Assembly (NCBI RefSeq): GCF_014648815.1 | Contig: NZ_BMRV01000008.1 | Coordinates: forward strand, 186,001-250,000 | Length of the DNA stretch: 64,000 nucleotides | Direction: 5' to 3' | DNA from: Streptomyces flaveolus | Lineage (GTDB): Bacteria > Actinomycetota > Actinomycetes > Streptomycetales > Streptomycetaceae | Part shown: positions 23,840-32,116 of the stretch, in pieces | Layout: each line of letters opens with the position of its first letter | Numbering within the stretch: the first letter of the stretch is position 1 | Notes under the pieces: model-generated | What the model was told of the DNA's origin: nothing | Seen by the model: only the letters and a program-made list of their open reading frames with translations | The model's database searches: none | Made by a program: the position numbers and the translations under genes

Positions 23840-25269
23840 GCCGCCTCCTCGAAATCGGGCAGGCGGTCGCGGGACCGGCCCAGGGCGGCGAGCACGGCTC
23901 CCGCCGCCCCGACACCGCTGCGGACGGCACTCTCCATGGTCGCGGGCCACCCGGTGGCGGTCCACGCACCGGCCAGGTACAGGCCGGGGGCCTTGGTACG
24001 GGGGCCGGGCCTGAGCCGGCCGACACCGGGGGCCGGCGCGAAGGTCGCGGTGCGCTCCCTGGTCACGAAGAAGTCCTTCACCTCGGCGCCCCGGGCGCGG
24101 GGCAGCAGGCGCTCCAGTTCCGGCAGGTAGCGCTCGCGCAGCGTGGCCACGGGTGTGTCGATCTCGTCCTGCGCGGTCGACTGGGACAGCGCCAGGTACT
24201 GACCGTCCTTCAGGCCGGAGGCCTCGGTGCGGTCGAACACCCACTGCACCGGGGTGCCGAGGGCCGTGAGGAAGGGCGTGGCGAGCACCTTCCGGTCGTA
24301 GATCACGTGGACGTTGAGGATCGGGGCGGTGCCGATCTCCAGCAGCTGCCCGGGGGCGTCGAGGGCGCCCGGGGGCAGGAGTTCGTGCGCCTCGCGCTGC
24401 GGTACGGCGAGGACGACGGCGTCCGCCAGAAGCGTTTCACCGGGAACCTGAACGCTCCACTCCCCATTTCCGTGTCGGAGGACGGAGGTGACGCGTGTAC
24501 GGACCTCGGTACGGACGCCCGCGGAGTCGAGCGCCTTGCGGGCCAGCCGGTCGTGCAGTTCACCGAGCGGGACGCGGGCCCAGCCGATGTCGGCCGCGCC
24601 CGGGTCGGACAGCAGACCGGTCTTGAACACCATCGCGGCGAGTCCCAGCGAGGCGTCGCCCGCGGCCGCGTTCAGGGTGGCGACCCCGACCAGGTCCCAC
24701 AGGGCCTCGACGGCCCGCGCCGACTGGCCGTGGGCGGTCAGCCAACTGCCGAAGTCCTGGCTGTCCAGCGCCGGATCGGTGAGGTCGAGCCCCTTGAGCG
24801 CGAGCGCGGCACGCCCGACCCGGGCGCGCTCGGCGAGCGAGAGGTGCGGATACGTGGCGAGGCTGCGCCCCAGGTGCAGGGGTACGGGCAGCGCGTCGCG
24901 CCGCAGCCGGCCGAGCCGTCGGCCCTCGGGCCTGGCCAGGTCGACGACGGGCACGTCGAGACGTTCCTGCACCGGAGCGAGCGCCGTCCCCTCGATGCGG
25001 TCGAGGAACCAGCGGTAGGCGGTGCAGCAGCGCAGGTACACGTGCTGGCCGTTGTCGACGGTCAGGTCGCCGCGCCGGAAGGAGAAGGCGAGCCCGCCCA
25101 GACGCGGCCGTCCCTCCAGCAGGGTGACGCGGACCCCGGCGTCGGCGAGGGCGAGCGCGGCGGTGACACCGGCGAGTCCGCCGCCGACCACGACGGCGCG
25201 TCTGCCGGCCGGGACGGCGGACACGTCCGTGAGCGGCCCGTCGTCACGCGTGCCGTTGCCGTGGGTCAT
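23836..25269 (-). CDS. hpnE: Hydroxysqualene dehydroxylase (HpnE), FAD-dependent
   Basis: A 477-residue flavoprotein of the amine oxidase/phytoene desaturase family. The FAD dinucleotide motif VVVGGGLAGVTAALALADAG is at residues 26-45, followed by EGRPRLGGLAFS and the NGQHVYLRCCTAY segment. The C-terminal FAD contact is LYLAGAWTATGWPATMESAV. In the bacterial HpnCDE route it reduces hydroxysqualene to squalene. ATG start with AAAGG upstream; it overlaps the polyprenyl synthase gene by 4 bases. 136 bases separate it from hpnD, with no gene in between. Confidence 0.94.
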   Translation of the reverse strand: MTHGNGTRDDGPLTDVSAVPAGRRAVVVGGGLAGVTAALALADAGVRVTLLEGRPRLGGLAFSFRRGDLTVDNGQHVYLRCCTAYRWFLDRIEGTALAPVQERLDVPVVDLARPEGRRLGRLRRDALPVPLHLGRSLATYPHLSLAERARVGRAALALKGLDLTDPALDSQDFGSWLTAHGQSARAVEALWDLVGVATLNAAAGDASLGLAAMVFKTGLLSDPGAADIGWARVPLGELHDRLARKALDSAGVRTEVRTRVTSVLRHGNGEWSVQVPGETLLADAVVLAVPQREAHELLPPGALDAPGQLLEIGTAPILNVHVIYDRKVLATPFLTALGTPVQWVFDRTEASGLKDGQYLALSQSTAQDEIDTPVATLRERYLPELERLLPRARGAEVKDFFVTRERTATFAPAPGVGRLRPGPRTKAPGLYLAGAWTATGWPATMESAVRSGVGAAGAVLAALGRSRDRLPDFEEAA

Positions 25270-25405
25270 CGTGCACCTTTCCCTGCCCGGTCGCCGTGGT
25301 GTGTGAACGCTGTACGGCAGACCGTCTCAGTCAGGGACGCCGCCCGCCACCGGAGGGTTGCCCGCCGTTCCGCGCCGTGCGTGCCGCCGTGGACCGGTGT
25401 GCCGC

Positions 25406-26356
25406 TCACGGGCGCCTCCTGACGGACCGCCGGGCCACGTGCCGGGTGTCCAGTCCGGACAGGCCGCGCACGGCGACGTACGCCTTCTCGCGTCCGGGCA
25501 GCGAGACCCGGCCGCGCAGCACGGCCTCCGGGTCGCGCTCGATGCGGTCCAGGAGGCGGCGGTAGATGCCGGCCATGGCGGCGACACAGGCACCGCTGCG
25601 CCGGTCGAGCATCGGGAGCAGCCGGTACCCCTCGGCGAAGAGGGCGCGGGCCCGGCGTACCTCGAAGTGCACGAGTCCCGCGAAGTCGGAGCCCTCCGGT
25701 GGCACCGGCCCGCCGAACCCGGCCGAGCAGCCGAACTTGGCCAGGTCGTCGGCGGGCAGGTAGGTGCGCCCGTCCTCCGCGTCCTCGCGGACGTCCCGGA
25801 GGATGTTGGTGAGCTGGAGCGCGAGCCCGAGCGTGTCGGCATATTCGGGCGCGCGCTCGGCGCCGCGCGCCCCCGGTTCGGTGCCGAAGACGCCGAGCGA
25901 GAGACGTCCGATGGCACCGGCCACGCAGCGGCAGTAGACCCTCAGGTCGTCCCAGGTCTCGTAGGTCTCGCCGCGCAGGTCCATCTGGACGCCGTCGATC
26001 AGTTCGTCCAGGCCGCCCAGCGGAATCGGGAACTGCCGCGCGGCGTGGGTGAGGGCGACGGCCACGGGGTCGGTGTCGTCCTCGTCGACCGCGCCGTCGT
26101 GGACGCGTCCGAGCAGCGACCGGGTCTCCTCCAACCGGGCGACCTTGACGTCCGCCGCGAGATCGCCGTCGCCGATGTCGTCGACGCGGCGCGAGAACGC
26201 GTAGAGCGCCGACATCGCCCGGCGCTTGGCCGTCGGCAGGAGCCGGATGCCGTAGGCGAAGTTCCGGGCCTGTTGTCCGGTGACGGTCTCGCAGTAGCTG
26301 TACGCGGCGAGTACCGGTGCGGACACGTGTGCTGACGACTCCACGGTCCGGATCAC
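25406..26356 (-). CDS. hpnD: Presqualene diphosphate synthase (HpnD)
   Basis: A 316-residue squalene/phytoene synthase-family enzyme joining two farnesyl diphosphates to presqualene diphosphate. The first Asp-rich motif is RRVDDIGDGD. The second region is ALQLTNILRDVREDAEDG with YLPADDLAKFG after it, and YCRCVAGAIGRL precedes these. GTG start overlapping the hpnC stop as GTGA, with AGGAGAGG upstream. It acts before HpnC and HpnE. Confidence 0.95.
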   Translation of the reverse strand: MIRTVESSAHVSAPVLAAYSYCETVTGQQARNFAYGIRLLPTAKRRAMSALYAFSRRVDDIGDGDLAADVKVARLEETRSLLGRVHDGAVDEDDTDPVAVALTHAARQFPIPLGGLDELIDGVQMDLRGETYETWDDLRVYCRCVAGAIGRLSLGVFGTEPGARGAERAPEYADTLGLALQLTNILRDVREDAEDGRTYLPADDLAKFGCSAGFGGPVPPEGSDFAGLVHFEVRRARALFAEGYRLLPMLDRRSGACVAAMAGIYRRLLDRIERDPEAVLRGRVSLPGREKAYVAVRGLSGLDTRHVARRSVRRRP

Positions 26357-27255
26357 CCCTCTCCTCGCAGGGTCGCGCCCACCTCGCGCAGCAACCGGAC
26401 CTTACCGGGCTTGGGCGGGCCGGGCAGTACGTCGTGTCCGGCGGCGGTGATCGCCCCGAGGGCCGCTCGTCCCCCGGCCACGAAACCCGCGAGCAGCAGC
26501 CTCAGCCTTCCGTGGACGCTTCCCACCAGGGGGGAGCCTTCGTTCAGCAGTTCGCGGGCGCGCCCGGCCTCGAAGGCGATCAGGGCGCGCACCGACGCGC
26601 CCGCGGTGGGTGCGGCGAGGTCCGCCTCCTGGACGCGGAAGCGCTTCATGTCCTCGGCGGGCAGGTAGACGCGGTCCCGGGTGAGGTCCTCGGCGACGTC
26701 CTGGAGGTGCTCGACGATCTGCAGGGCCGTGCAGATCCGGTCGGAGTGGCGGATCCGCTCGGGGGTCGAGGTGCCGGTGACGGCGAGGACGAGGCGGCCG
26801 ACCGGGTTGGCGGACAGCTCGCAGTAGGCGAGGAGGTCGTCGTAGGTCTCGTACCGGCCGACCAGCTGGTCCTGGCGGTTGGCGGCGATGAGGCCGAGGA
26901 AGGGCTCGGGGGTGAGCGAGCGGCGGCGCACGGTGGGCTGCAGGCGCCGCAGCAGGGGGTGGCGGGGCGTGCCGTCGAAGACCCTGCGCAGGTCGGCCTC
27001 GAAGGCGTCCAGCATCAGCAGCCGGTCGTCGGCGCTGTCGTCGGGGACGCCGAGGAGGCGGGCGTCGGCGCCGCCGGGGGCCAGGTCGCCGTCGCCGATG
27101 TCGTCGACCAGGCGGGCGAAGCCGTAGACGGCCATGAGGTCGGTGCGCCAGTCGCGGGGCAGGAAGAAGGGCGCCACGGGGAAGTTCTCGCTCGCGGCCT
27201 TGTCGAGCGTGCCGCGCTCCGGGTCGGCGGCGTGCGCCGTGTCGGTCACCGTCAT
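26353..27255 (-). CDS. hpnC: Hydroxysqualene synthase (HpnC)
   Basis: A 300-residue squalene/phytoene synthase-family protein that turns presqualene diphosphate into hydroxysqualene. The first motif is ARLVDDIGDGD near residue 60. The second is LQIVEHLQDVAEDLTRDRVY, followed by LPAEDMKRF. SENFPVAPFFLP near the start is typical of HpnC rather than HpnD. I start it at the ATG at 27255, which has no ribosome site of its own but overlaps the stop of a 21-codon leader frame as ATGA. First enzyme gene of the hopanoid operon. Confidence 0.93.
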   Translation of the reverse strand: MTVTDTAHAADPERGTLDKAASENFPVAPFFLPRDWRTDLMAVYGFARLVDDIGDGDLAPGGADARLLGVPDDSADDRLLMLDAFEADLRRVFDGTPRHPLLRRLQPTVRRRSLTPEPFLGLIAANRQDQLVGRYETYDDLLAYCELSANPVGRLVLAVTGTSTPERIRHSDRICTALQIVEHLQDVAEDLTRDRVYLPAEDMKRFRVQEADLAAPTAGASVRALIAFEAGRARELLNEGSPLVGSVHGRLRLLLAGFVAGGRAALGAITAAGHDVLPGPPKPGKVRLLREVGATLRGEG

Positions 27256-27317
27256 CGCCGGCTGCCCGGGACGGGGACGGCGCACGCTTCGCGGAGCAGG
27301 GGAGTTTCCGTAGCCAT
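27252..27317 (-). CDS. Possible 21-residue leader peptide of the hopanoid operon
   Basis: A small frame MATETPLLREACAVPVPGSRR opens with ATG at 27317, 10 bases after GGGAG, and its stop overlaps the hpnC ATG as ATGA. hpnC lacks its own ribosome site, so translation of this frame could couple and regulate entry into the operon. No similarity to a known leader is claimed; the alternative is that hpnC starts within the same mRNA by a weak site. Confidence 0.4.
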   Translation of the reverse strand: MATETPLLREACAVPVPGSRR

Positions 27318-27570
27318 TGCCGTCACATCTCCCGTTCTACACTGCCGACCCAATACACACTATTTCGGACACGCCGCCCGGCCGCCCGCACGGCAGGCCC
27401 GCTCGAGGGTGACGGGCATTATCGCCCCATGTGCCGCGTTTCGGGACCGGTACAGCTTACGTTGTACAACTCACCGAGTTCCGCCGGGGTGCTCTGCGCA
27501 CCACCACAACACACCGGTCGGCTTCAAGATTCCTCGTCCGGCCAGGAGTTGACGTTTCCTTTGCAGACGC

Positions 27571-27603
27571 GGGGCCCCGCCGGAACAGTTCCGGCGGGGC
27601 CCC
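27571..27603 (-). terminator. Hairpin after the ABC exporter operon
   Basis: GGGGCCCCGCCGG pairs with CCGGCGGGGCCCC around AACAGTT, a 13-bp stem (extendable by two pairs), 13 bases past the stop of the ABC ATPase gene. It insulates the seven-gene operon from the hopanoid operon transcribed in the same direction. The rest of 27318-27570 is the hopanoid upstream region; I could not assign a promoter in it. Confidence 0.85.
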
Positions 27604-27615
27604 GGGCGTGTCGGG

Positions 27616-28395
27616 TTACTTGCCCGTGAACTTCTCGTACTCCTTGAGGACCTCGTCGGTCGGCCCGTCCATGCGCAGTTCGCCGCGTTCCAGCCACAGG
27701 ACGCGGTTGCAGGTGTCGCGGATGGACTTGTTGTTGTGGCTGACCAGGAAGACCGTGCCGGCCTCCTTGCGCAGCTCGCGGATGCGCTCCTCGGAGCGCG
27801 TCTGGAACTTGCGGTCACCGGTGGCCAGCGCCTCGTCGATCATGAGGACGTCGTGGTCCTTGGCGGCGGCGATGGAGAAGCGCAGGCGGGCGGCCATGCC
27901 GGAGGAGTAGGTGCGCATCGGCAGGGTGATGAAGTCGCCCTTCTCGTTGATGCCGGAGAAGTCGACGATGTCCTGGTAGCGGGCCTTGATCTCCTCGCGG
28001 GTCATGCCCATGGCGAGGCCGCCCAGGATGACGTTCCGCTCGCCGGTCAGGTCGTTCATCAGGGCCGCGTTCACGCCGAGCAGGGAGGGCTGGCCGTCGG
28101 TGTAGACCTTGCCCTTCTCGGCGGGCAGCAGGCCGGCGATGGCCCGCAGCAACGTCGACTTGCCCGAGCCGTTGGAGCCGATCAGGCCGATGGCCTCGCC
28201 CCGGTAGGCGACGAACGAGACGCCCCGCACGGCGTGCACCTTGCGCACGCCCCGCTCCTGCCCCCGCTTCACGATGCGGCTGAGGGCCGCGGTGGCGCTG
28301 CCCTTGCCGGTCTTGGCGCCGTTGACGCGGTAGACGATGTGGACGTCGTCCGCGATGACCGTCGGCACCCGCTCGCCCTGCTGCTGCTCAGCCAC
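27616..28395 (-). CDS. ABC transporter ATP-binding protein, polysaccharide/teichoic-acid export type
   Basis: A 259-residue nucleotide-binding subunit of the TagH/Wzt group. Walker A is GSNGSGKST, the signature is MRTYSSGMAARLRFSIA, Walker B is VLMIDEALATGD, and the switch histidine is in LVSHNNKS. The TYSSGMxARL signature and DEALATGD Walker B are diagnostic of O-antigen and teichoic-acid exporters. The C-terminal carbohydrate-binding extension of longer Wzt proteins is absent. The GTG start overlaps the permease gene by 8 bases. Together they should flip the product of this operon across the membrane. Confidence 0.93.
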   Translation of the reverse strand: MAEQQQGERVPTVIADDVHIVYRVNGAKTGKGSATAALSRIVKRGQERGVRKVHAVRGVSFVAYRGEAIGLIGSNGSGKSTLLRAIAGLLPAEKGKVYTDGQPSLLGVNAALMNDLTGERNVILGGLAMGMTREEIKARYQDIVDFSGINEKGDFITLPMRTYSSGMAARLRFSIAAAKDHDVLMIDEALATGDRKFQTRSEERIRELRKEAGTVFLVSHNNKSIRDTCNRVLWLERGELRMDGPTDEVLKEYEKFTGK

Positions 28396-29317
28396 GGCCG
28401 TACCTCTCCTCCGCCTTCCAGAAGTACACGAAGCCGCCCACGGCGAGCAGCACGGCCCAGCCGAGCGCGACCGCCCACACGTGCGGCGGCAGGTTCTCGG
28501 AGCCGTACCCGTCGATCAGCGCGAAGCGGATCAGGTCCATGTAGACGGCCGCCGGGTTCCACTGGAGCACGTCGGCCAGCCAGCCCGGCTTGTCCTTCAG
28601 CATGATCGGGATGGAGAACATGACGCCCGACGCGTACATCCAGGTGCGCATGATGAACGGCATGAGCTGGGCGAGGTCCGGGGTCTTCGCCCCCATCCGC
28701 GCCACGATCAGCGCCAGCCCCATGTTGAACAGGAACTGCAGGACGAGCGCCGGTACGACCAGCAGCCAGGACAGGGAGGGATAGCTGCCGAAGCCGATGA
28801 CGACCGCGAACATGACGATCATCGAGGCCAGCAGTTGCTGGAGCTGCTGGAGCGCGAAGGAGACCGGCAGCGAGGCGCGCGGGAAGTGCAGCGCCCGCAC
28901 CAGGCCGAGGTTGCCGGAGATCGCGCGCACGCCCGCCATCGCCGACGACTGCGTGAAGGTGAAGACGAACACGCCGGTGACCAGGAACGGGATGTAGACG
29001 TCCTTGGGCATCCCGCGGCCGGCGTCCAGGATCAGGCCGAAGATCAGGAAGTAGACGAGCGCGTTCAGCAGCGGCGTGGCCACCTGCCACAGCTGGCCGA
29101 GCTTGGCCTGGCTGTACTGAGCGGTCAGCTTCGCCTGGGAGAAGGCGAGGATGAAGTGCCGCCGCCCCCAGAGCTGACGGACGTACTCGACGAGGGACGG
29201 CCGGGCGCCGCTCACGGACAGCCCGTACTTGGCGGCGAGGCGTGCCGCCGTGAGGCCCTCGTCGGGCGACACGGGCCTGGTCATCGCGACCGTGCCGTCG
29301 TGCGTTGTCTCACTCAC
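28388..29317 (-). CDS. ABC-2 type permease, polysaccharide/teichoic-acid export type
   Basis: A 309-residue integral membrane subunit. About 65 cytoplasmic residues lead to WGRRHFILAFSQAKLTAQYSQAKLGQLWQ, the amphipathic entry typical of ABC-2 exporters. About six membrane segments follow (LLNALVYFLIFGLIL, FLVTGVFVFTFTQS, LLASMIVMFAVVIGFG, LLVVPALVLQFLFNMGLAL and others), ending with WAVLLAVGGFVYFWKAEERYGRG. Start GTG. It pairs with the ATPase overlapping its 3' end and follows the glycosyltransferase by 96 bases. Confidence 0.92.
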   Translation of the reverse strand: MSETTHDGTVAMTRPVSPDEGLTAARLAAKYGLSVSGARPSLVEYVRQLWGRRHFILAFSQAKLTAQYSQAKLGQLWQVATPLLNALVYFLIFGLILDAGRGMPKDVYIPFLVTGVFVFTFTQSSAMAGVRAISGNLGLVRALHFPRASLPVSFALQQLQQLLASMIVMFAVVIGFGSYPSLSWLLVVPALVLQFLFNMGLALIVARMGAKTPDLAQLMPFIMRTWMYASGVMFSIPIMLKDKPGWLADVLQWNPAAVYMDLIRFALIDGYGSENLPPHVWAVALGWAVLLAVGGFVYFWKAEERYGRG

Positions 29318-29413
29318 TAGTGGAAACTTTCGTCTTCGTCGATGCGTGGCCGGTACGGGCCCGGCATGAGTCCGTCGGCCTCGGGCGGCCGGGTGCTCTC
29401 GGGTACGAGCTTG

Positions 29414-30298
29414 TCAGATCACGGGAGGCCGGCCCAGCCGGGTCAGCCGCCACACCGTACGCCACTTCATGGGCCGGCGAGGACCGCAAGGGGTGCCCCA
29501 GCCCTCACGGAACCCGCCGAACCAGGCCTTCAGGGCCGGGCGCGAGGGACGGCGCAGCAGCGTGAGCAGCAGCCACACCCCGAGGTAGACCGGCACGAGG
29601 AGCGCGGGGAGGTTGCGGCGGGCGAGCCAGACGCGGTTGCGGGCGACCATGCGGTGGTAGACCGCATGCCGCGAAGGCGCCGTCGTCGGGTGGTACAGCA
29701 CCATGTCGGAGCGGTAGTCGATCATCCAGCCGGCGTCGAGGGCCCGCCATGCCAGGTCGGTCTCCTCGTGGGCGTAGAAGAACTCGCCCGGCAGGTTTCC
29801 GACCTCCGCGAGGACGCGGGTGCGAACGGCGTTGGCGCCGCCGAGGAAGGTGGTCACCCGGGAGGAGCGCATCGGGTCGGAGGCGCGCAGGCGCGGCACG
29901 TGCCGGCGCTGGGTCTCGCCGGTGTCCGGGTCGGCGATGCGGAAGCTGATGATGCCGAGCTCCGGGTCGTCCGTGAACGCCTTGCGGCACAGCTCCGCGG
30001 TGTCGGTGCGGGCGAGCAGGCCGTCGTCGTCCAGGAAGAGCAGGACGTCGACGTCGGTGCCGCCGGGGCCGAAGGCCTCGATGCCGACGTTGCGGCCGCC
30101 GGGGATGCCCAGGTTCTCCGGCAGCTCGACGGTGCGGACGCCGGCGGGCACCTCCGGGACGGGCGAGCCGTTGCCGACCACGACCACCTCGACCGGGTCG
30201 CCGTCCTGCTTGGCGACCGAGTCGAGCAGGGCGCGCAGCTCCTCGGGGCGGTTGCCCATCGTGATGACGACAGCGCCCACCTTCATGGCCGCGCTCAC
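29414..30298 (-). CDS. Family 2 glycosyltransferase
   Basis: A 294-residue GT-A enzyme. It begins MKVGAVVITMGNRPEELRAL. The nucleotide-sugar site includes VVVGNGSP, NLGIPGGRNVGIE and the metal motif LLFLDDDGLL. The acceptor region contains FLGGANAVRTRV and FFYAHEETDLAWRALDAGW, the EExDL motif of rhamnosyl/galactofuranosyl-type GT2 enzymes. A hydrophobic tail (LLVPVYLGVWLLLTLL) may anchor it to the membrane. The GTG start overlaps the CDP-alcohol transferase stop as GTGA; an ATG four codons later is an alternative. Donor and acceptor sugars are not known. Confidence 0.9.
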   Translation of the reverse strand: MSAAMKVGAVVITMGNRPEELRALLDSVAKQDGDPVEVVVVGNGSPVPEVPAGVRTVELPENLGIPGGRNVGIEAFGPGGTDVDVLLFLDDDGLLARTDTAELCRKAFTDDPELGIISFRIADPDTGETQRRHVPRLRASDPMRSSRVTTFLGGANAVRTRVLAEVGNLPGEFFYAHEETDLAWRALDAGWMIDYRSDMVLYHPTTAPSRHAVYHRMVARNRVWLARRNLPALLVPVYLGVWLLLTLLRRPSRPALKAWFGGFREGWGTPCGPRRPMKWRTVWRLTRLGRPPVI

Positions 30299-31074
30299 TT
30301 GAGCCTGCTGGAGGCGAGGACGGACACGAGGTGCAGCAGGGTCTGGAGCAGGGCGATCCCGGCGAGTACGGCGGTGCCGAGGCGGGTGAAGAACAGGTCG
30401 CCGCGGGCCTGGTCGACGACGGCGAGGACCAGGATCAGCAGGGACGCCTCGATGCCGAGGATCAGCCGGTGGAACTTGAGCGCCCCGGCGGCCCGGCGGG
30501 CCAGCGCCATGCCGGAGGAGCGGATCTCGGAGGCGGACTCCTTGACCGGGGCCATCCCGGCCTGGTGGCGGGCGACGCCGACCAGGTCGGTCTCGGCCTT
30601 GATCAGGATGGCGCCGAGAGCGGCCAGGGTGCCGAGGAAGGCCCACAGCCAGTCGATCCGGCCCGTGCCCCAGATGTCGGCGGCGCGCAGGCCGAGCCCG
30701 ACCAGGACCGCGGCGTCGGTGAGGTAGGCACCGACGCGGTCCAGGTAGACGCCGCCGAGCGAATACTGCTTCTTCCAGCGCGCGACCTCGCCGTCGACGC
30801 AGTCCAGCAGCAGGTACAGCTGGACCGCCACCACACCGAGCACGGCGCCCCAGATGCCCGGCACCAGCAGGGCCGGGGCCGCGAGGACGCCGCAGACGGT
30901 CATCAGGTACGTGAGCTGGTTGGGCGTGATCCTGGTGTTCACCAGGTAGCGGTCGATCCGCAGCGAGACCTCGCGCATGTAGAGGCGTCCCGCCCAGTGC
31001 TCACCGCTGCGCCGGTCCTTGACCCCCGCGGGATGGACGACCGGGCGTAGTTCAGCTACCGATGGCCTTGACAT
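30295..31074 (-). CDS. CDP-alcohol phosphatidyltransferase-family protein with altered catalytic motif
   Basis: A 259-residue membrane enzyme with about five or six membrane spans. The CDP-alcohol phosphotransferase motif is D91xxD94G95xxA98R99, then G108xxxD112, as in the family. The fourth Asp (expected at 116, normally the catalytic base) is Ala, with an Asp at 120 instead. It should use a CDP-alcohol to modify a phospho-polyol or lipid, if active. The gene overlaps the dehydrogenase upstream by 23 bases and the glycosyltransferase downstream by 4. It may be a variant subfamily rather than a dead enzyme. Confidence 0.87.
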   Translation of the reverse strand: MSRPSVAELRPVVHPAGVKDRRSGEHWAGRLYMREVSLRIDRYLVNTRITPNQLTYLMTVCGVLAAPALLVPGIWGAVLGVVAVQLYLLLDCVDGEVARWKKQYSLGGVYLDRVGAYLTDAAVLVGLGLRAADIWGTGRIDWLWAFLGTLAALGAILIKAETDLVGVARHQAGMAPVKESASEIRSSGMALARRAAGALKFHRLILGIEASLLILVLAVVDQARGDLFFTRLGTAVLAGIALLQTLLHLVSVLASSRLK

Positions 31075-32116
31075 AGTCGGCGTACATGTCCTTGATCTGG
31101 TCGGTCGTGAGGGCGAGGTGTTCGAGGATCGTGTAGCGGCCCGGCCGGGTCTGGGGCGCGAAGTCGACGGCCTCCACGAACTCGTCGAGGTCGAAGCCGA
31201 TCTCGCCCGGCAGTACGGGCAGCCCGTGGTGGCGCAGCACGTCGGCCATCTGCCCGGCCGTCTCCCGGTCGCCGCGCAGGAACGTGGCGAAGGCGCCGCC
31301 GAGGCCGCACTGCTCGCCGTGGAGCGCGCTGCGCTTGGGGAACCGCAGGTCGAACGCGTGACTGATCTCGTGGCAGGCGCCCGACGCGGGACGGCTGTCC
31401 CCGGCCACCGACATGGAGATGCCGCACAGCACCAGGGCCTCGGCCAGCGTCGTCAGGAACGTGTCGTCGCCTATGCCGCCGGGGTGGCGCAGCACCGCCT
31501 CGGCCGCCTGGCGGGCCATCGCGGCGGCCAGGCCGTCGACCTTCTCACCGGTCTCGCGGTGCGACAGCTCCCAGTCGGCCACAGCGGAGATCTTGCAGAT
31601 CACGTCGCCGATGCCGGCCCGGACGTAGCGCACCGGGGCCTCACGGATCACATCGAGGTCGATGACGATGCCGATCGGGTTGGGCACACCGTAGGAACCG
31701 CGGCCCGCGTCGTTGTCGAGGGTGGCGACCGGCGAGCACAGCCCGTCGTTGGCCAGATTGGTGGCCACCGCGACCAGTGGCAGGCCCACCCGGGCCGCCG
31801 CGTACTTGGCGCAGTCGATGACCTTGCCGCCGCCGACACCGACCACCGCGTCGTAGCGGCCGGACTTCTTGATGGAGTCGGCGAGCCGGACGGCACCGTC
31901 GATGGTGCCGTCGGCGTCCGCGAACCAGTCCGCGCCAGGGAAGGCCGGGCCGAACCGGTCCCGCAGCACCTGGCCGGAGCCGTTGCTGATGGCGAAGGCC
32001 AGACGCCCGGAGGGCGAGATCCGCTCGTCGGAGAGGATCACGGCCAGGTCGTCGAGCGCCCCCGGCCGGATGTCGACGACCAGCGGCGAGGGGATGAGCC
32101 TCGTCAGTACTGGCAC
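31052..32116 (-). CDS. Glycerol-1-phosphate dehydrogenase-like iron-containing alcohol dehydrogenase
   Basis: A 354-residue NAD(P)-binding protein of the AraM/EgsA branch. The nucleotide site is VGVGGGKVIDCAKYAA. The metal site is formed by the Asp of ATNLANDGLCSP and by His residues in ACHEISHAFDLRF and ALHGEQCGLGG. AraM and archaeal EgsA reduce dihydroxyacetone phosphate to sn-glycerol-1-phosphate. I use the GTG at 32116 (GGGAG 6 bases upstream); it overlaps the nucleotidyltransferase gene by 13 bases. The exact polyol is inferred from family and from the CDP-alcohol enzymes beside it. Confidence 0.85.
   Translation of the reverse strand: MPVLTRLIPSPLVVDIRPGALDDLAVILSDERISPSGRLAFAISNGSGQVLRDRFGPAFPGADWFADADGTIDGAVRLADSIKKSGRYDAVVGVGGGKVIDCAKYAAARVGLPLVAVATNLANDGLCSPVATLDNDAGRGSYGVPNPIGIVIDLDVIREAPVRYVRAGIGDVICKISAVADWELSHRETGEKVDGLAAAMARQAAEAVLRHPGGIGDDTFLTTLAEALVLCGISMSVAGDSRPASGACHEISHAFDLRFPKRSALHGEQCGLGGAFATFLRGDRETAGQMADVLRHHGLPVLPGEIGFDLDEFVEAVDFAPQTRPGRYTILEHLALTTDQIKDMYADYVKAIGS

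Noticed and set aside
25270..25405. A small gene in the hpnE-hpnD gap
   Set aside because: No frame with a ribosome site and no recognisable peptide; the gap is probably untranslated spacer.
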